Shown here piece by piece: positions 1 through 6,742 of a DNA stretch of 14,509 nucleotides (its first letter is position 1; every line of letters begins with the position of its first letter). Source of the DNA: JBBROS01 sp964246015 (lineage in GTDB: Bacteria > Pseudomonadota > Alphaproteobacteria > Acetobacterales > Acetobacteraceae); the NCBI GenBank assembly GCA_964246015.1, contig CAXTPG010000109.1, positions 1 to 14,509 on the forward strand, given 5' to 3'. Position numbers and translations under genes: made by a program. Under the pieces are notes generated by a model that was given only the letters and a program-made list of their open reading frames with translations, was not told the origin of the DNA and ran no database searches.

Positions 1-743
1 TCAACTCCGGCGCCGGCGGCACCGAGGCCCAGGACTGGGCCGAGATGCTGGCCCGCATGTACACCCGCTGGGCCGAACGCCACGACTGCAAGGTCCAGCT
101 CCTGGAACAGAGCGACGGCGAGCAGGCCGGCATCAAGTCCGCGACCCTCCAGGTCACCGGCCCCAACGCCTATGGCTGGCTGAAGACCGAGGCCGGCGTC
201 CACCGCCTCGTCCGCATCAGCCCCTTCGACTCCGCCGCCCGCCGCCAGACCAGCTTCGCCAGCGTCTGGGTCTACCCCGTGGTCGACGACACCATCGAGA
301 TCGAGGTGAACGAAAGCGACCTCAAGATCGACACCTTCCGCGCCTCCGGCGCCGGCGGCCAGCACGTGAACAAGACGGAATCAGCCATCCGCATCACCCA
401 CCTCCCAACCGGAATCATCGTCGCCTGCCAGACGGACCGCAGCCAGCACCGCAACCGCGCCACCGCGATGACGATGCTGAAGGCCCGCATGTACGAGGCC
501 GAGCTCCAGAAGCGCGAAGCCGCCGCCGCCGTCCAGGAAGACGCCAAGACCACCGTCGGCTGGGGCCACCAGATCCGAAGCTACGTCCTCGCTCCCTACC
601 AGCTCGTGAAGGACCTCCGCACCGGCGTCGAGACCGGCAACCCCGACTCCGTCCTCGACGGAGACCTCGACGGCTTCATGGCCGCCGCCCTCGCCGCCCG
701 CGTCGGCGCCACCCGCAGCGAAGCCAGCGCCCAGGCTCAGTGA
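1..743 (+). CDS. prfB: Peptide chain release factor 2 (RF2), C-terminal part
   Basis: RF2 recognises UAA/UGA in the ribosomal A site and triggers peptide release. The frame is open from base 3, and the 5' end lies outside the window, so roughly the last 246 residues are present. Seen directly: the SPF tripeptide that reads stop codons in RF2 (bases 219-227; RF1 has PxT there), the GGQ hydrolysis motif (354-362) in a GAGGQHVNKTESA context, and the AQDWAEMLxRMYxRWAE stretch near the window start. The stop is TGA at 741-743. Because the N-terminus is missing, I cannot see whether an autoregulatory frameshift site exists. Codons here mostly end in C, unlike the G-ending codons of plus-strand genes further right. 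The next gene is convergent, with its stop 13 bp away, and there is no clear terminator between them. Confidence 0.97.
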   Translation, partial: NSGAGGTEAQDWAEMLARMYTRWAERHDCKVQLLEQSDGEQAGIKSATLQVTGPNAYGWLKTEAGVHRLVRISPFDSAARRQTSFASVWVYPVVDDTIEIEVNESDLKIDTFRASGAGGQHVNKTESAIRITHLPTGIIVACQTDRSQHRNRATAMTMLKARMYEAELQKREAAAAVQEDAKTTVGWGHQIRSYVLAPYQLVKDLRTGVETGNPDSVLDGDLDGFMAAALAARVGATRSEASAQAQ

Positions 744-756
744 GGATGCCCGATCG

Positions 757-1542
757 TCACGCCAGCCCCTCCAGCCCCCCGTCGACGCTGATCGCCTGCC
801 CCGTGATCGTCGCCCCGAACGGGCTGCACAGGTAAAGGGCCATGTTCGCGATGTCCTGCTGGCTCACGAACCCCCGCAGCGCCACCCCGGACAGCATCGC
901 CTCCGTCTGCTCGTTCTCCCCCACCCCTCGCGCCAACGCCTTGTTCCGGATCACGCTCCGGATCCGCGGCCCATCGACGGGCCCCGGCAGGATCGCGTTC
1001 ACCCGGATGCGGTCCCCCCCCAGCTCCATCGCCAGCGTCCGCGTGAACCCCACGACCCCCCACTTGGCCGCGCTGTACGGGCTCCGCAGCGGAAACCCGA
1101 ACTTGCCCGCCGCCGAGCTGAGGTTGACGATGCACCCGCCCCCCGCCGCCCGCAGCAGCGGCACCGCCCGGCGCGCGCAATGGAACATGCTGGCCAGATC
1201 GATCTGCAGCACCGCGTCCAGCTCCTCCGGCGTCACGTCCTCGACCGGTTTCGTCGGCCCCGCGATCCCCGCATTGTTCACCAGCACATCGAGCCCGCCC
1301 AGCGCCGCCGCCGCCGCGTCCATGAACCGCTCCAGCTCCTCGGCCCGCCCCGCATCGGCCCGCATCGCGGGATGCGGACACGTGGCCAGGGCGGCCTCGT
1401 CGACGTCGCTCACGAACGGCCGTGCACCGCAGAACGCGAAGCTGTCGGCCATCACCCGCCCGATCCCGCCCGCGCCTCCGGTGATGGCCACCCGCAGCCC
1501 CGAAAGGTCGAGCGGGACGGGCGTCGTTGCAGCAAGGCTCAT
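757..1542 (-). CDS. SDR family NAD(P)-dependent oxidoreductase
   Basis: 261 aa, the usual length of a classical short-chain dehydrogenase. Seen: the Rossmann dinucleotide-binding motif TGGAGGIG (residues 21-28), an acidic residue after beta-2 (D46, suggesting NAD(H) preference), NNAG (89-92), catalytic S143, Y156 and K160 (YSAAK), and the PGPVDGP segment after beta-6. The fourth member of the usual tetrad, Asn in the 'NLxxxF' motif, appears as Asp (IDLASMF, D115). The substrate cannot be told from sequence. An ATG start with a G-rich Shine-Dalgarno (AGGGGGGGA) upstream on the minus strand supports the start. It is divergent from the DedA gene (52 bp apart), so the two share a short promoter region. 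Family is sure; reaction is unknown. Confidence 0.93.
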   Translation of the reverse strand: MSLAATTPVPLDLSGLRVAITGGAGGIGRVMADSFAFCGARPFVSDVDEAALATCPHPAMRADAGRAEELERFMDAAAAALGGLDVLVNNAGIAGPTKPVEDVTPEELDAVLQIDLASMFHCARRAVPLLRAAGGGCIVNLSSAAGKFGFPLRSPYSAAKWGVVGFTRTLAMELGGDRIRVNAILPGPVDGPRIRSVIRNKALARGVGENEQTEAMLSGVALRGFVSQQDIANMALYLCSPFGATITGQAISVDGGLEGLA

Positions 1543-1594
1543 GGTGTCGCGGTCCCCCCCTGTTTCCAGCTAGGCTAGGCCCAGGGAGCATCGA

Positions 1595-2206
1595 ATGGAA
1601 CTCGACTTCGGCGCCGTCACGGCCTTCATCGCCGCCCACCGCGACTGGGCGATCCCGCTGATCTTCCTGGTCAGCTTCGGGGAGAGCTTCGCCTTCCTCA
1701 GCCTGGTCGTGCCCGGCACGACGATCCTCGCGGCATGCGGCGCGCTGGTGCCCGGCGGAACCCTGTCGATCTGGCCCCTGCTGGCCGGCGCGATCCCGGG
1801 AGCGGTGCTGGGCGACGGGGTCTCCTACTGGCTCGGGCGGCGGTACGGCCCGGCGATCACCGGCTGCTGGCCCATGTCCCGCCATCCCGGGATGGTGGCG
1901 AAGGGCGAGGCCTTCCTGCACCGCTACGGCACGGCGAGCGTGGCGATCGGCCGGTTCTTCGGCCCCGTGCGGGCGGTGATCCCCTTGGTGGCGGGCATCG
2001 CGCGGATGGACCGCCGGGCCTTCTGGATCGCGAACGTCGCCTCGGCTATCGTCTGGGCACCGGCGGTGATGCTGCCCGGCGCGCTGCTGGGCTGGCTTGC
2101 CGAGCGTGCGGACACGCGGACCTGGTGGCTGGCCGGCGCCGTCGCGGCGGCGATCGCGGTGGCGGGAGGCGCCGTGCTACTTCGCCGCCGCGCCGCCCGT
2201 GCGTGA
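1595..2206 (+). CDS. DedA family membrane protein
   Basis: 203 aa, typical for the DedA/VTT (SNARE-associated) family of inner-membrane proteins. Some members flip undecaprenyl phosphate or phospholipids and support the proton motive force. Seen: a hydrophobic N-terminal segment with the re-entrant acidic residue E30 and PG (40-41), GDGVSYWLGRRYG (73-85), the hallmark GRFFGPVR (119-126) with its conserved Arg, PLVAG (130-134), and C-terminal hydrophobic helices (about 146-168 and 178-195) ending in a positive RRRAAR tail. The start ATG follows an AGGGAG Shine-Dalgarno. The last 30 nt overlap the 3' end of the convergent MFS gene. The exact lipid substrate cannot be assigned. Confidence 0.92.
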   Translation: MELDFGAVTAFIAAHRDWAIPLIFLVSFGESFAFLSLVVPGTTILAACGALVPGGTLSIWPLLAGAIPGAVLGDGVSYWLGRRYGPAITGCWPMSRHPGMVAKGEAFLHRYGTASVAIGRFFGPVRAVIPLVAGIARMDRRAFWIANVASAIVWAPAVMLPGALLGWLAERADTRTWWLAGAVAAAIAVAGGAVLLRRRAARA

Positions 2207-3403
2207 GATCACGAGCCATACGCCCAGCGACGCCACCGCCAGCACCGCCATCACGACCGTCATGCCGGATGCGCCGAGGAACGGCATCAGCACGGCGACG
2301 ATGGCGCTCGACAGGGCGCCGGTGAGGATCTGCATCACCCCCACGGTGGCGGCCGCGGTGCCCGCCTGCTCCCGCATCGGTTCGAGCGCCATGTGCTGGA
2401 CGTTGGGGGCGATGACGCCGCGGCAGAACAGGTTCAGCAGCAGGAGCGGCAGGAGCAGCACGACCGAGACGACGTCGATCGCGAGCAGGACGGCGAGGGC
2501 GACCGCGGAGGTGGCCGCAAGCACGAGGCTGACCCAGAGAAGCCCCCGCGGCCCGATCCCGAGGCTCGCGCTGCGCCCGCTGACCCAGGCCCCGGTGGTG
2601 AGCGCCGCGGCGGTGCCCGCGAAGAAGATGCCATAGGCCGACGGCGAGAGCTGCAGGTCGCCCATCAGCACCTGCGGCGACCCGGCGATGTAGGCGAACA
2701 TGGCCCCGAAGCTCAGGGCATTGACGGCGGCGATCGCGACGAAGCGGCGATCGGCGAGGACGCGGCGGTAGGCGGTGCGGAGCCGGGCCGGCGCGAAGCC
2801 GGGCTGGACCGTGCGGCTCTCGGCGACGCCAAGGCTGACGGCCAGAAGAAGCAGCAACCCGGCCGCGGCCAGGACGACATAGATCGGCCGCCAGCCCCCG
2901 GCCTCCAGCACCCAGGCGCCCAGGGCGGGAGCCAGCATGGGCGCGAGGCCGAACACGACCGTGACGTAGGACCGCTTGGCGCGGGCGGCGTCGCCCTCGA
3001 ACAGGTCGCGGATCATCGTGAAGGCGAGCACGGCGCAGGCCCCCGCGGCGATCCCCTGCAGCAACCGCCACGCCACCAGCGCCTCGGCCGAGCCGGCGAT
3101 CGCGCAGCCCCCGGCGGCGATGGTGTAGCAGGTGAGCCCGACGAGCAGCACGGGTCGCCGCCCATGCCGGTCCGACATCGGCCCGGCGCCGAACTGGCCC
3201 AGCGCAAAGCCCAGCATGAAGAGCGTGATGGTCAGACCCACGGTGCGGGACGGCGCCAGCAGGTGCGCCTGGATGGCGAGCAGGCTGGGTTGGCTGATGT
3301 CGATGGAGAGGGTCGGCAATGCAGCGAGCAGGCCAAGCACGACGGTGAACCGGAACGTGTCCGGCCGGATCAGGAGCGCTGTCATGGGAACTCCAACCGC
3401 CAT
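2177..3403 (-). CDS. MFS transporter, Bcr/CflA drug-efflux type
   Basis: A 12-helix proton-coupled antiporter of the inner membrane, 408 aa from the chosen start, matching the usual length near 400. Seen: the first helix with an 'SIDISQPSLLAI' segment resembling the Bcr/CflA 'D-x-Y-L-P' region, MFS motif A (GPMSDRHGRRP, residues 74-84), and a regular alternation of hydrophobic helices to the C-terminus (LVISRTGG tail). I chose ATG at 3403 because an AAGGGGGGAAGT Shine-Dalgarno sits just before it. ATG at 3385, with GGAG before it, is a possible alternative. The frame stays open to 3517, but that extra N-terminus (RRLGSFRPAPCSRHG) is not membrane-like. Its stop lies inside the DedA gene's last codons. 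Probable role is export of drugs or small molecules; the substrate is unknown. Confidence 0.9.
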   Translation of the reverse strand: MAVGVPMTALLIRPDTFRFTVVLGLLAALPTLSIDISQPSLLAIQAHLLAPSRTVGLTITLFMLGFALGQFGAGPMSDRHGRRPVLLVGLTCYTIAAGGCAIAGSAEALVAWRLLQGIAAGACAVLAFTMIRDLFEGDAARAKRSYVTVVFGLAPMLAPALGAWVLEAGGWRPIYVVLAAAGLLLLLAVSLGVAESRTVQPGFAPARLRTAYRRVLADRRFVAIAAVNALSFGAMFAYIAGSPQVLMGDLQLSPSAYGIFFAGTAAALTTGAWVSGRSASLGIGPRGLLWVSLVLAATSAVALAVLLAIDVVSVVLLLPLLLLNLFCRGVIAPNVQHMALEPMREQAGTAAATVGVMQILTGALSSAIVAVLMPFLGASGMTVVMAVLAVASLGVWLVISRTGGAAAK

Positions 3404-3887
3404 ACTTCCCCCTTCGGTCCGGGATGACAGCCCGTGACGGGAACACGGTGCGGGCCGGAATGACCCAAGGCGTCGAGACTCTGCATTGTGTGCCGCAGTC
3501 GTAATGGACCTGGCCACGCATGGTCAAGACGCTGTGATAACCTCACCTGTTTGGAATAGTCAGCGCTTTCGTGCGTGGATGCAGTCGGATTGCAAAAACA
3601 AACATTCCACTTAGAATGACGAAATATTTTGACATCGACGGGCAGCGACGGGGCCGACAGAGGCGAATCGGGTGGCCAACCAGTGTGTTCGTTCGTGCGA
3701 AGCTATCTAAATCCCGAGACGAGACAAAGAAAACCGTCAGAACACGTCATAAATATTCGTCTGGCCCGCGCCAATTCGCGGCTCTTCCGGCCTCGTGCGG
3801 GATCGGCTGGCGCGCGTTACCGTTGATATGAACTTCGCCGCAGCCTATGAACGGAGGTGCCGGACTCGGGCGCTCCTCTGCCGAGTC
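3404..3887. other. AT-richer intergenic region between divergent MFS and regulator genes
   Basis: About 480 bp with clearly lower GC than the flanking genes, especially 3530-3760, which holds runs such as GCAAAAACAAAC and CATAAATATTC. Short open frames cross it but show no coding-like third-position GC, no recognisable domains and no ribosome binding site, so I read it as a divergent promoter region. A small inverted repeat CATTC-6-GAATG lies at 3603-3618. I see no RNA gene in it. Confidence 0.55.
3499..3527 (-). promoter_or_regulatory. Candidate sigma70-type promoter for the MFS gene
   Basis: On the minus strand a TTGACC box (3527-3522) is followed after 17 bp by TTACGA (3504-3499), about 95 bp upstream of the MFS start. 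The -35 is good and the -10 is poor. Not proven; the segment is AT-richer than its surroundings. Confidence 0.3.
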
Positions 3888-5774
3888 ATGAGGCGTAGAC
3901 TCGTAGGTGAGCGGTTGGATGTAGTGCCCCACAGTGGCGGTGAGCGAGCCGGTCGGCATCAAGGGTGCCGGCTGTGGCTTCGGCTGGTCGGGGACTTCGA
4001 GGCAAACCTCGAAGACGGAACCTCGGTGCTGCCGATCAGCAAGAAGGCGCGGGCGCTGCTGTCGCTCGTCGCGGCGCACATGCCGCAGCCGTTGCGGCGC
4101 GACTTCGCGGCCGCGCTGCTGTGGAGCGGGAAGCCCAAGGACCATGCCGCCAACTCGTTGCGGCAGGCGCTGCGGGAGCTGCAGATCGCGCTCGGGGCGT
4201 GCGGGCAGCCATCCATCCTCCTCACCGGCGGCGGGCGGCTGTCGCTGCAGGCCGATGCCGTCTGGGTCGACATCCACGACCCGGCCGCGATCAAGTGGAA
4301 GCCCCATGCGGACAGCGCGGTCGGGCCGCTGCTGCTGTGCCAGAACCTGCAAGGGCTGGATGCGGCGTTCGATTCGCATCTCGAGCGGCTGTGGAAGAAC
4401 CTCGTGTTCCAGCAGGCCTTCGTGCCCCTGGCCGACGAACGGCAGGGCGCCTATCCCGTCCTGCGGCCCCCGGATCAGCGTCTGCCCACGCCCGCCGATC
4501 GGCTTTCCACCACGCCGGTCACCTTGCCCGAGAGCACCGACATGCCGCGCCAGCCGGTGCGGTCCGAAGAGACGCCGCATGGCCAGGGATGGCGGATCGC
4601 CGTCCTGCCGTTCCGCAGCCTGGGGGCGCCGCTGGAAGGCGGGCTCTCGCTCGGCATGGCCGAGGAGATTTCGGCGGCGCTGGCGCGGTTCCGCATGCCG
4701 CGCCTGATCGCGACCGGGTCGTTCTGGGACGGGTCGGGACCTTCGCCCGATGCGCTGGCGCGGTGCCGGACCTACAACCTCGATTACGTCATCAGCGGGA
4801 CGATCCAGGCGTCCGGGCACCGCATCCGGGTGACCGTGACGCTGCTGGACGTGGGCATGGACTTCGAGGTGATCTGGGCGTCCCGGTTCGAGGGGACGAC
4901 CGACGACCTGTTCACGCTGCAGGACACGATCGCCTCGCAAACGGTCGCTCAGATCGATCCCGAGCTGCTGCAGCGCCACCAGTTCCGTGGCGAGGCGGTG
5001 CGGACCGCCAACGCTGCCGCGCATCAATCGGTGCTGACCGCGATCCAGGGCATCTATCGGCCGGACAAGGTGCGGTTCCTGCAGGCGCGTCACCTGCTGG
5101 AGCACGCGATCGAGCTCGACACGGAGTATGCGGCGGCGCATGCCTGGCTCGCCTACTGGAACATCATGGCGATCGGGCAGGGGTGGATCGACGACCCGAC
5201 CGCGGCCGGCACGTCGGCCGGCGTCGCGGCGGAGCGCGCGGTGGTGCTGGATCCCATGGACGCGCGGGGGGTCACGATCGCCGGGCATGTGAAGGCGTAC
5301 ATGCTGCACGACGTGGAGGGGGCTGTGGCGCTGCACCAGCGCGCGATCGCGCTCAATCCGAACCTGCCGATCGCGTGGACGCTGAGCAGTTGGGCGAACA
5401 TCTATAACGGGGACCATCGGACCGCGGTGACGCATGCGAAGACGGCGGAGGCGCTGTCGCCGAGCGACCCGCACGTGTTCTTCGTCGAGCACGCGGCGAT
5501 GACCGCGCATTTCTTCCTTCATGAGCTGGATGCGGCCGATGCGCTGGCGGGCAGCGTGCTGGAGCGGAAGCCGGGTCACGCATCGGCCTTGAAGGTGCGG
5601 CTCGCCACGCTGGGGCACCTGGGACGGGACGTCGAGGCGGCCGCCTGCCTGGCTCAGCTCCGGAACATCGATCCTGGGATCAACGTCGAACGGATCGTCG
5701 CCCGGCCGCCGTTGCGGACACCGGACATGGAGTATTACGTCGAGGGGCTTCTGAAGGCCGGCGTGAAGGAATGA
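3888..5774 (+). CDS. SARP/HilA-like regulator: winged helix + TolB-like domain + TPRs
   Basis: About 628 aa from ATG 3888. Seen in order: an AfsR/OmpR-type winged-helix domain (about residues 28-130) beginning LRLVGDFEANLEDG, with the SKKARALLSLVA helix and the NSLRQALRELQ recognition-helix region (89-99); a linker; a TolB/FlgO-like alpha-beta domain opening IAVLPFRSLG (237-246), with the DYVISGTIQ and FTLQDTIA segments of HilA- and cyclase-associated proteins; then TPR-like helical pairs (about 377-594, for example ARHLLEHAIELDTEYAAAHAWLA and AVALHQRAIALNPNLPIAWTL). Known members are cytoplasmic transcription regulators. The start is uncertain: the frame is open from 3795, ATG 3828 and ATG 3888 lack a Shine-Dalgarno, and TTG 3915 (after AGGTGAG) or GTG 3924 may be real. 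It converges with the DUF6065 gene, with stops 13 bp apart. No signal peptide or membrane segment is visible. Confidence 0.85.
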   Translation: MRRRLVGERLDVVPHSGGERAGRHQGCRLWLRLVGDFEANLEDGTSVLPISKKARALLSLVAAHMPQPLRRDFAAALLWSGKPKDHAANSLRQALRELQIALGACGQPSILLTGGGRLSLQADAVWVDIHDPAAIKWKPHADSAVGPLLLCQNLQGLDAAFDSHLERLWKNLVFQQAFVPLADERQGAYPVLRPPDQRLPTPADRLSTTPVTLPESTDMPRQPVRSEETPHGQGWRIAVLPFRSLGAPLEGGLSLGMAEEISAALARFRMPRLIATGSFWDGSGPSPDALARCRTYNLDYVISGTIQASGHRIRVTVTLLDVGMDFEVIWASRFEGTTDDLFTLQDTIASQTVAQIDPELLQRHQFRGEAVRTANAAAHQSVLTAIQGIYRPDKVRFLQARHLLEHAIELDTEYAAAHAWLAYWNIMAIGQGWIDDPTAAGTSAGVAAERAVVLDPMDARGVTIAGHVKAYMLHDVEGAVALHQRAIALNPNLPIAWTLSSWANIYNGDHRTAVTHAKTAEALSPSDPHVFFVEHAAMTAHFFLHELDAADALAGSVLERKPGHASALKVRLATLGHLGRDVEAAACLAQLRNIDPGINVERIVARPPLRTPDMEYYVEGLLKAGVKE

Positions 5775-5779
5775 CCGTG

Positions 5780-5795
5780 CCCGCACTCTAGCGGG
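5780..5795. terminator. Small inverted repeat between convergent regulator and DUF6065
   Basis: CCCGC (5780-5784), a 6-nt loop and GCGGG (5791-5795) sit exactly at the two convergent stops. The stem is only 5 bp with no T-run in either direction, so it is at best a weak bidirectional terminator. Confidence 0.25.
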
Positions 5796-6606
5796 TGGAT
5801 TCCAGTTCTTTCTTCAGCATCTCAGCATGGTAGGGGCAGGCGCGGCGTTTACGGATGCGAACGGCGTAGGTTCCCTGGTGCGCCTCATGGGCCGCGTCCG
5901 GGCGCAGGACCTGGCCCAGGTCGGTCCAGTCCGTATCGGTCATCTCGTCCGCGGACCGCACCGACAGGTTGTTCAGCGAGTCCTCGCGATACGCGATCTG
6001 CGGGATCGGCTGGACCTGCATGAACGGCACGTGGGCGCGCAGGCGCACCGGGAAGTCGGTGCGGGTGATCCGGAAGTTGGTAAACAGGGGGCCGAACCAG
6101 TGGTCGGTTTCGACGATGCCTTCCCAAGCGGTAAGGCCCGGGATGCCGGGGAGGTTCACGGGCTGGCGGACGTTCAGGCTCCAGCCGGGGCGGGTGCGGG
6201 CGAGGAGACCGGTCCAGATCTGGACGCCGCCCAGCTCCGGCAACGCGGTCAGGAAGGGAGGCGAGAAGCCTTTGAGCTCTTCGGGCGCCGTCTCGTCGAA
6301 CTTGGCGGCGAAGCCCGGGAATTGTGCGGCGCCGCTGGTGGCGCCCGAGAGCGGCAGCCAGCAGGCGGCGTTGTCGAAGGACCAGAAGATCTGCTCGCCG
6401 TCCCACATCAACTGCAGGTCGATCGGCGGAAACAGCCAGTAACCGTATCCCGTGGCAGAGGTGAGAGCGTCACAGTAGCGCATGGCCCGTCCCGGAAGCG
6501 ACCCGGCGCCCGATCGGTCGGCGCGTTTGGGTGGGCGGCCTTCGCCGACCAGCTTCACGAACTCGACGACGCCTTGCGTCCTTGGGACGATCGATCCATC
6601 AGCCAT
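5788..6606 (-). CDS. DUF6065 family protein
   Basis: 272 aa, function unknown. The central to C-terminal part carries what I recognise as DUF6065 signatures: a PGWSLNVRQPVN segment (140-151), then the EGIVETD block (162-168) and LFTNFRITR (174-182), followed by FPVRLRAHVPFMQVQPIP (185-202). The N-terminal part has an LPGRAMRYCDA segment (37-47) and an aromatic GYGYWLFPP (53-61) before WDG (68-70). It has no signal peptide, no membrane helix and no nucleotide-binding motif. The C-terminus has a short CPYHAEMLKKE tail. The start ATG has a modest GAAGG Shine-Dalgarno. It lies 136 bp downstream of the repeat-peptide gene on the same strand, which suggests a functional pair. Family assignment is from memory of the motif pattern; any enzymatic role is unknown. 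Confidence 0.78.
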   Translation of the reverse strand: MADGSIVPRTQGVVEFVKLVGEGRPPKRADRSGAGSLPGRAMRYCDALTSATGYGYWLFPPIDLQLMWDGEQIFWSFDNAACWLPLSGATSGAAQFPGFAAKFDETAPEELKGFSPPFLTALPELGGVQIWTGLLARTRPGWSLNVRQPVNLPGIPGLTAWEGIVETDHWFGPLFTNFRITRTDFPVRLRAHVPFMQVQPIPQIAYREDSLNNLSVRSADEMTDTDWTDLGQVLRPDAAHEAHQGTYAVRIRKRRACPYHAEMLKKELESTR

Positions 6607-6638
6607 GTGGAGCCTTCGGTTCTGATGCGGACGATGTT

Positions 6639-6656
6639 GACACGCTCATGCGTGTC
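6639..6656. repeat. Perfect inverted repeat 33 bp upstream of DUF6065
   Basis: GACACGC-TCAT-GCGTGTC is a perfect 7-bp stem with a 4-nt loop, located at -33 to -50 from the DUF6065 ATG. It could be an operator or an RNA hairpin in the peptide-DUF6065 spacer. Confidence 0.5.
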
Positions 6657-6670
6657 CTCGATACGGGAAA

Positions 6671-6697
6671 GGGTGGGCCACGCAAGGCGACCCACCC
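6671..6697. terminator. GC-rich hairpin in peptide-DUF6065 spacer
   Basis: GGGTGGG (6671-6677) pairs perfectly with CCCACCC (6691-6697) over a 13-nt loop. On the minus strand it is followed only by TTTCCC, so it is at most a leaky terminator. It could lower DUF6065 expression relative to the peptide or protect the 3' end of a short peptide mRNA. Confidence 0.4.
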
Positions 6698-6712
6698 ATA
6701 ATCCGCCTTCTA

Positions 6713-6728
6713 TCGGCCCGAGGGCCGA
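6713..6728. repeat. Small hairpin just after the peptide stop codon
   Basis: TCGGCC-CGAG-GGCCGA is a 6-bp perfect stem with a 4-nt loop, beginning 14 nt after the minus-strand peptide stop. Together with the hairpin at 6671-6697 it gives the peptide transcript a structured 3' end. No T-run follows. Confidence 0.4.
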
Positions 6729-6742
6729 CCGATGATCGCAGA

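Noticed and set aside
2046..3527. Long minus-strand open frame (about 490 codons) over the MFS gene
   Set aside because: It is a shifted frame of the MFS gene. Its translation is rich in Arg, Pro, Gly and Ala without any family motif, as expected from high-GC DNA.
3571..3831. Small plus-strand ORF in the AT-richer region before the regulator
   Set aside because: No Shine-Dalgarno, no coding-like third-position GC and a basic, random-looking product.
3795..3887. Longer N-terminus of the regulator from 3795 or 3828
   Set aside because: Kept as a possibility but not chosen: the extra residues (Arg/Cys-rich) do not belong to the winged-helix domain and no ribosome site precedes these starts.
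3747..5786. Long minus-strand frame opposite the regulator
   Set aside because: Low-complexity Arg/Gln/Pro-rich product with no motifs. The plus strand carries clear winged-helix and TPR domains.
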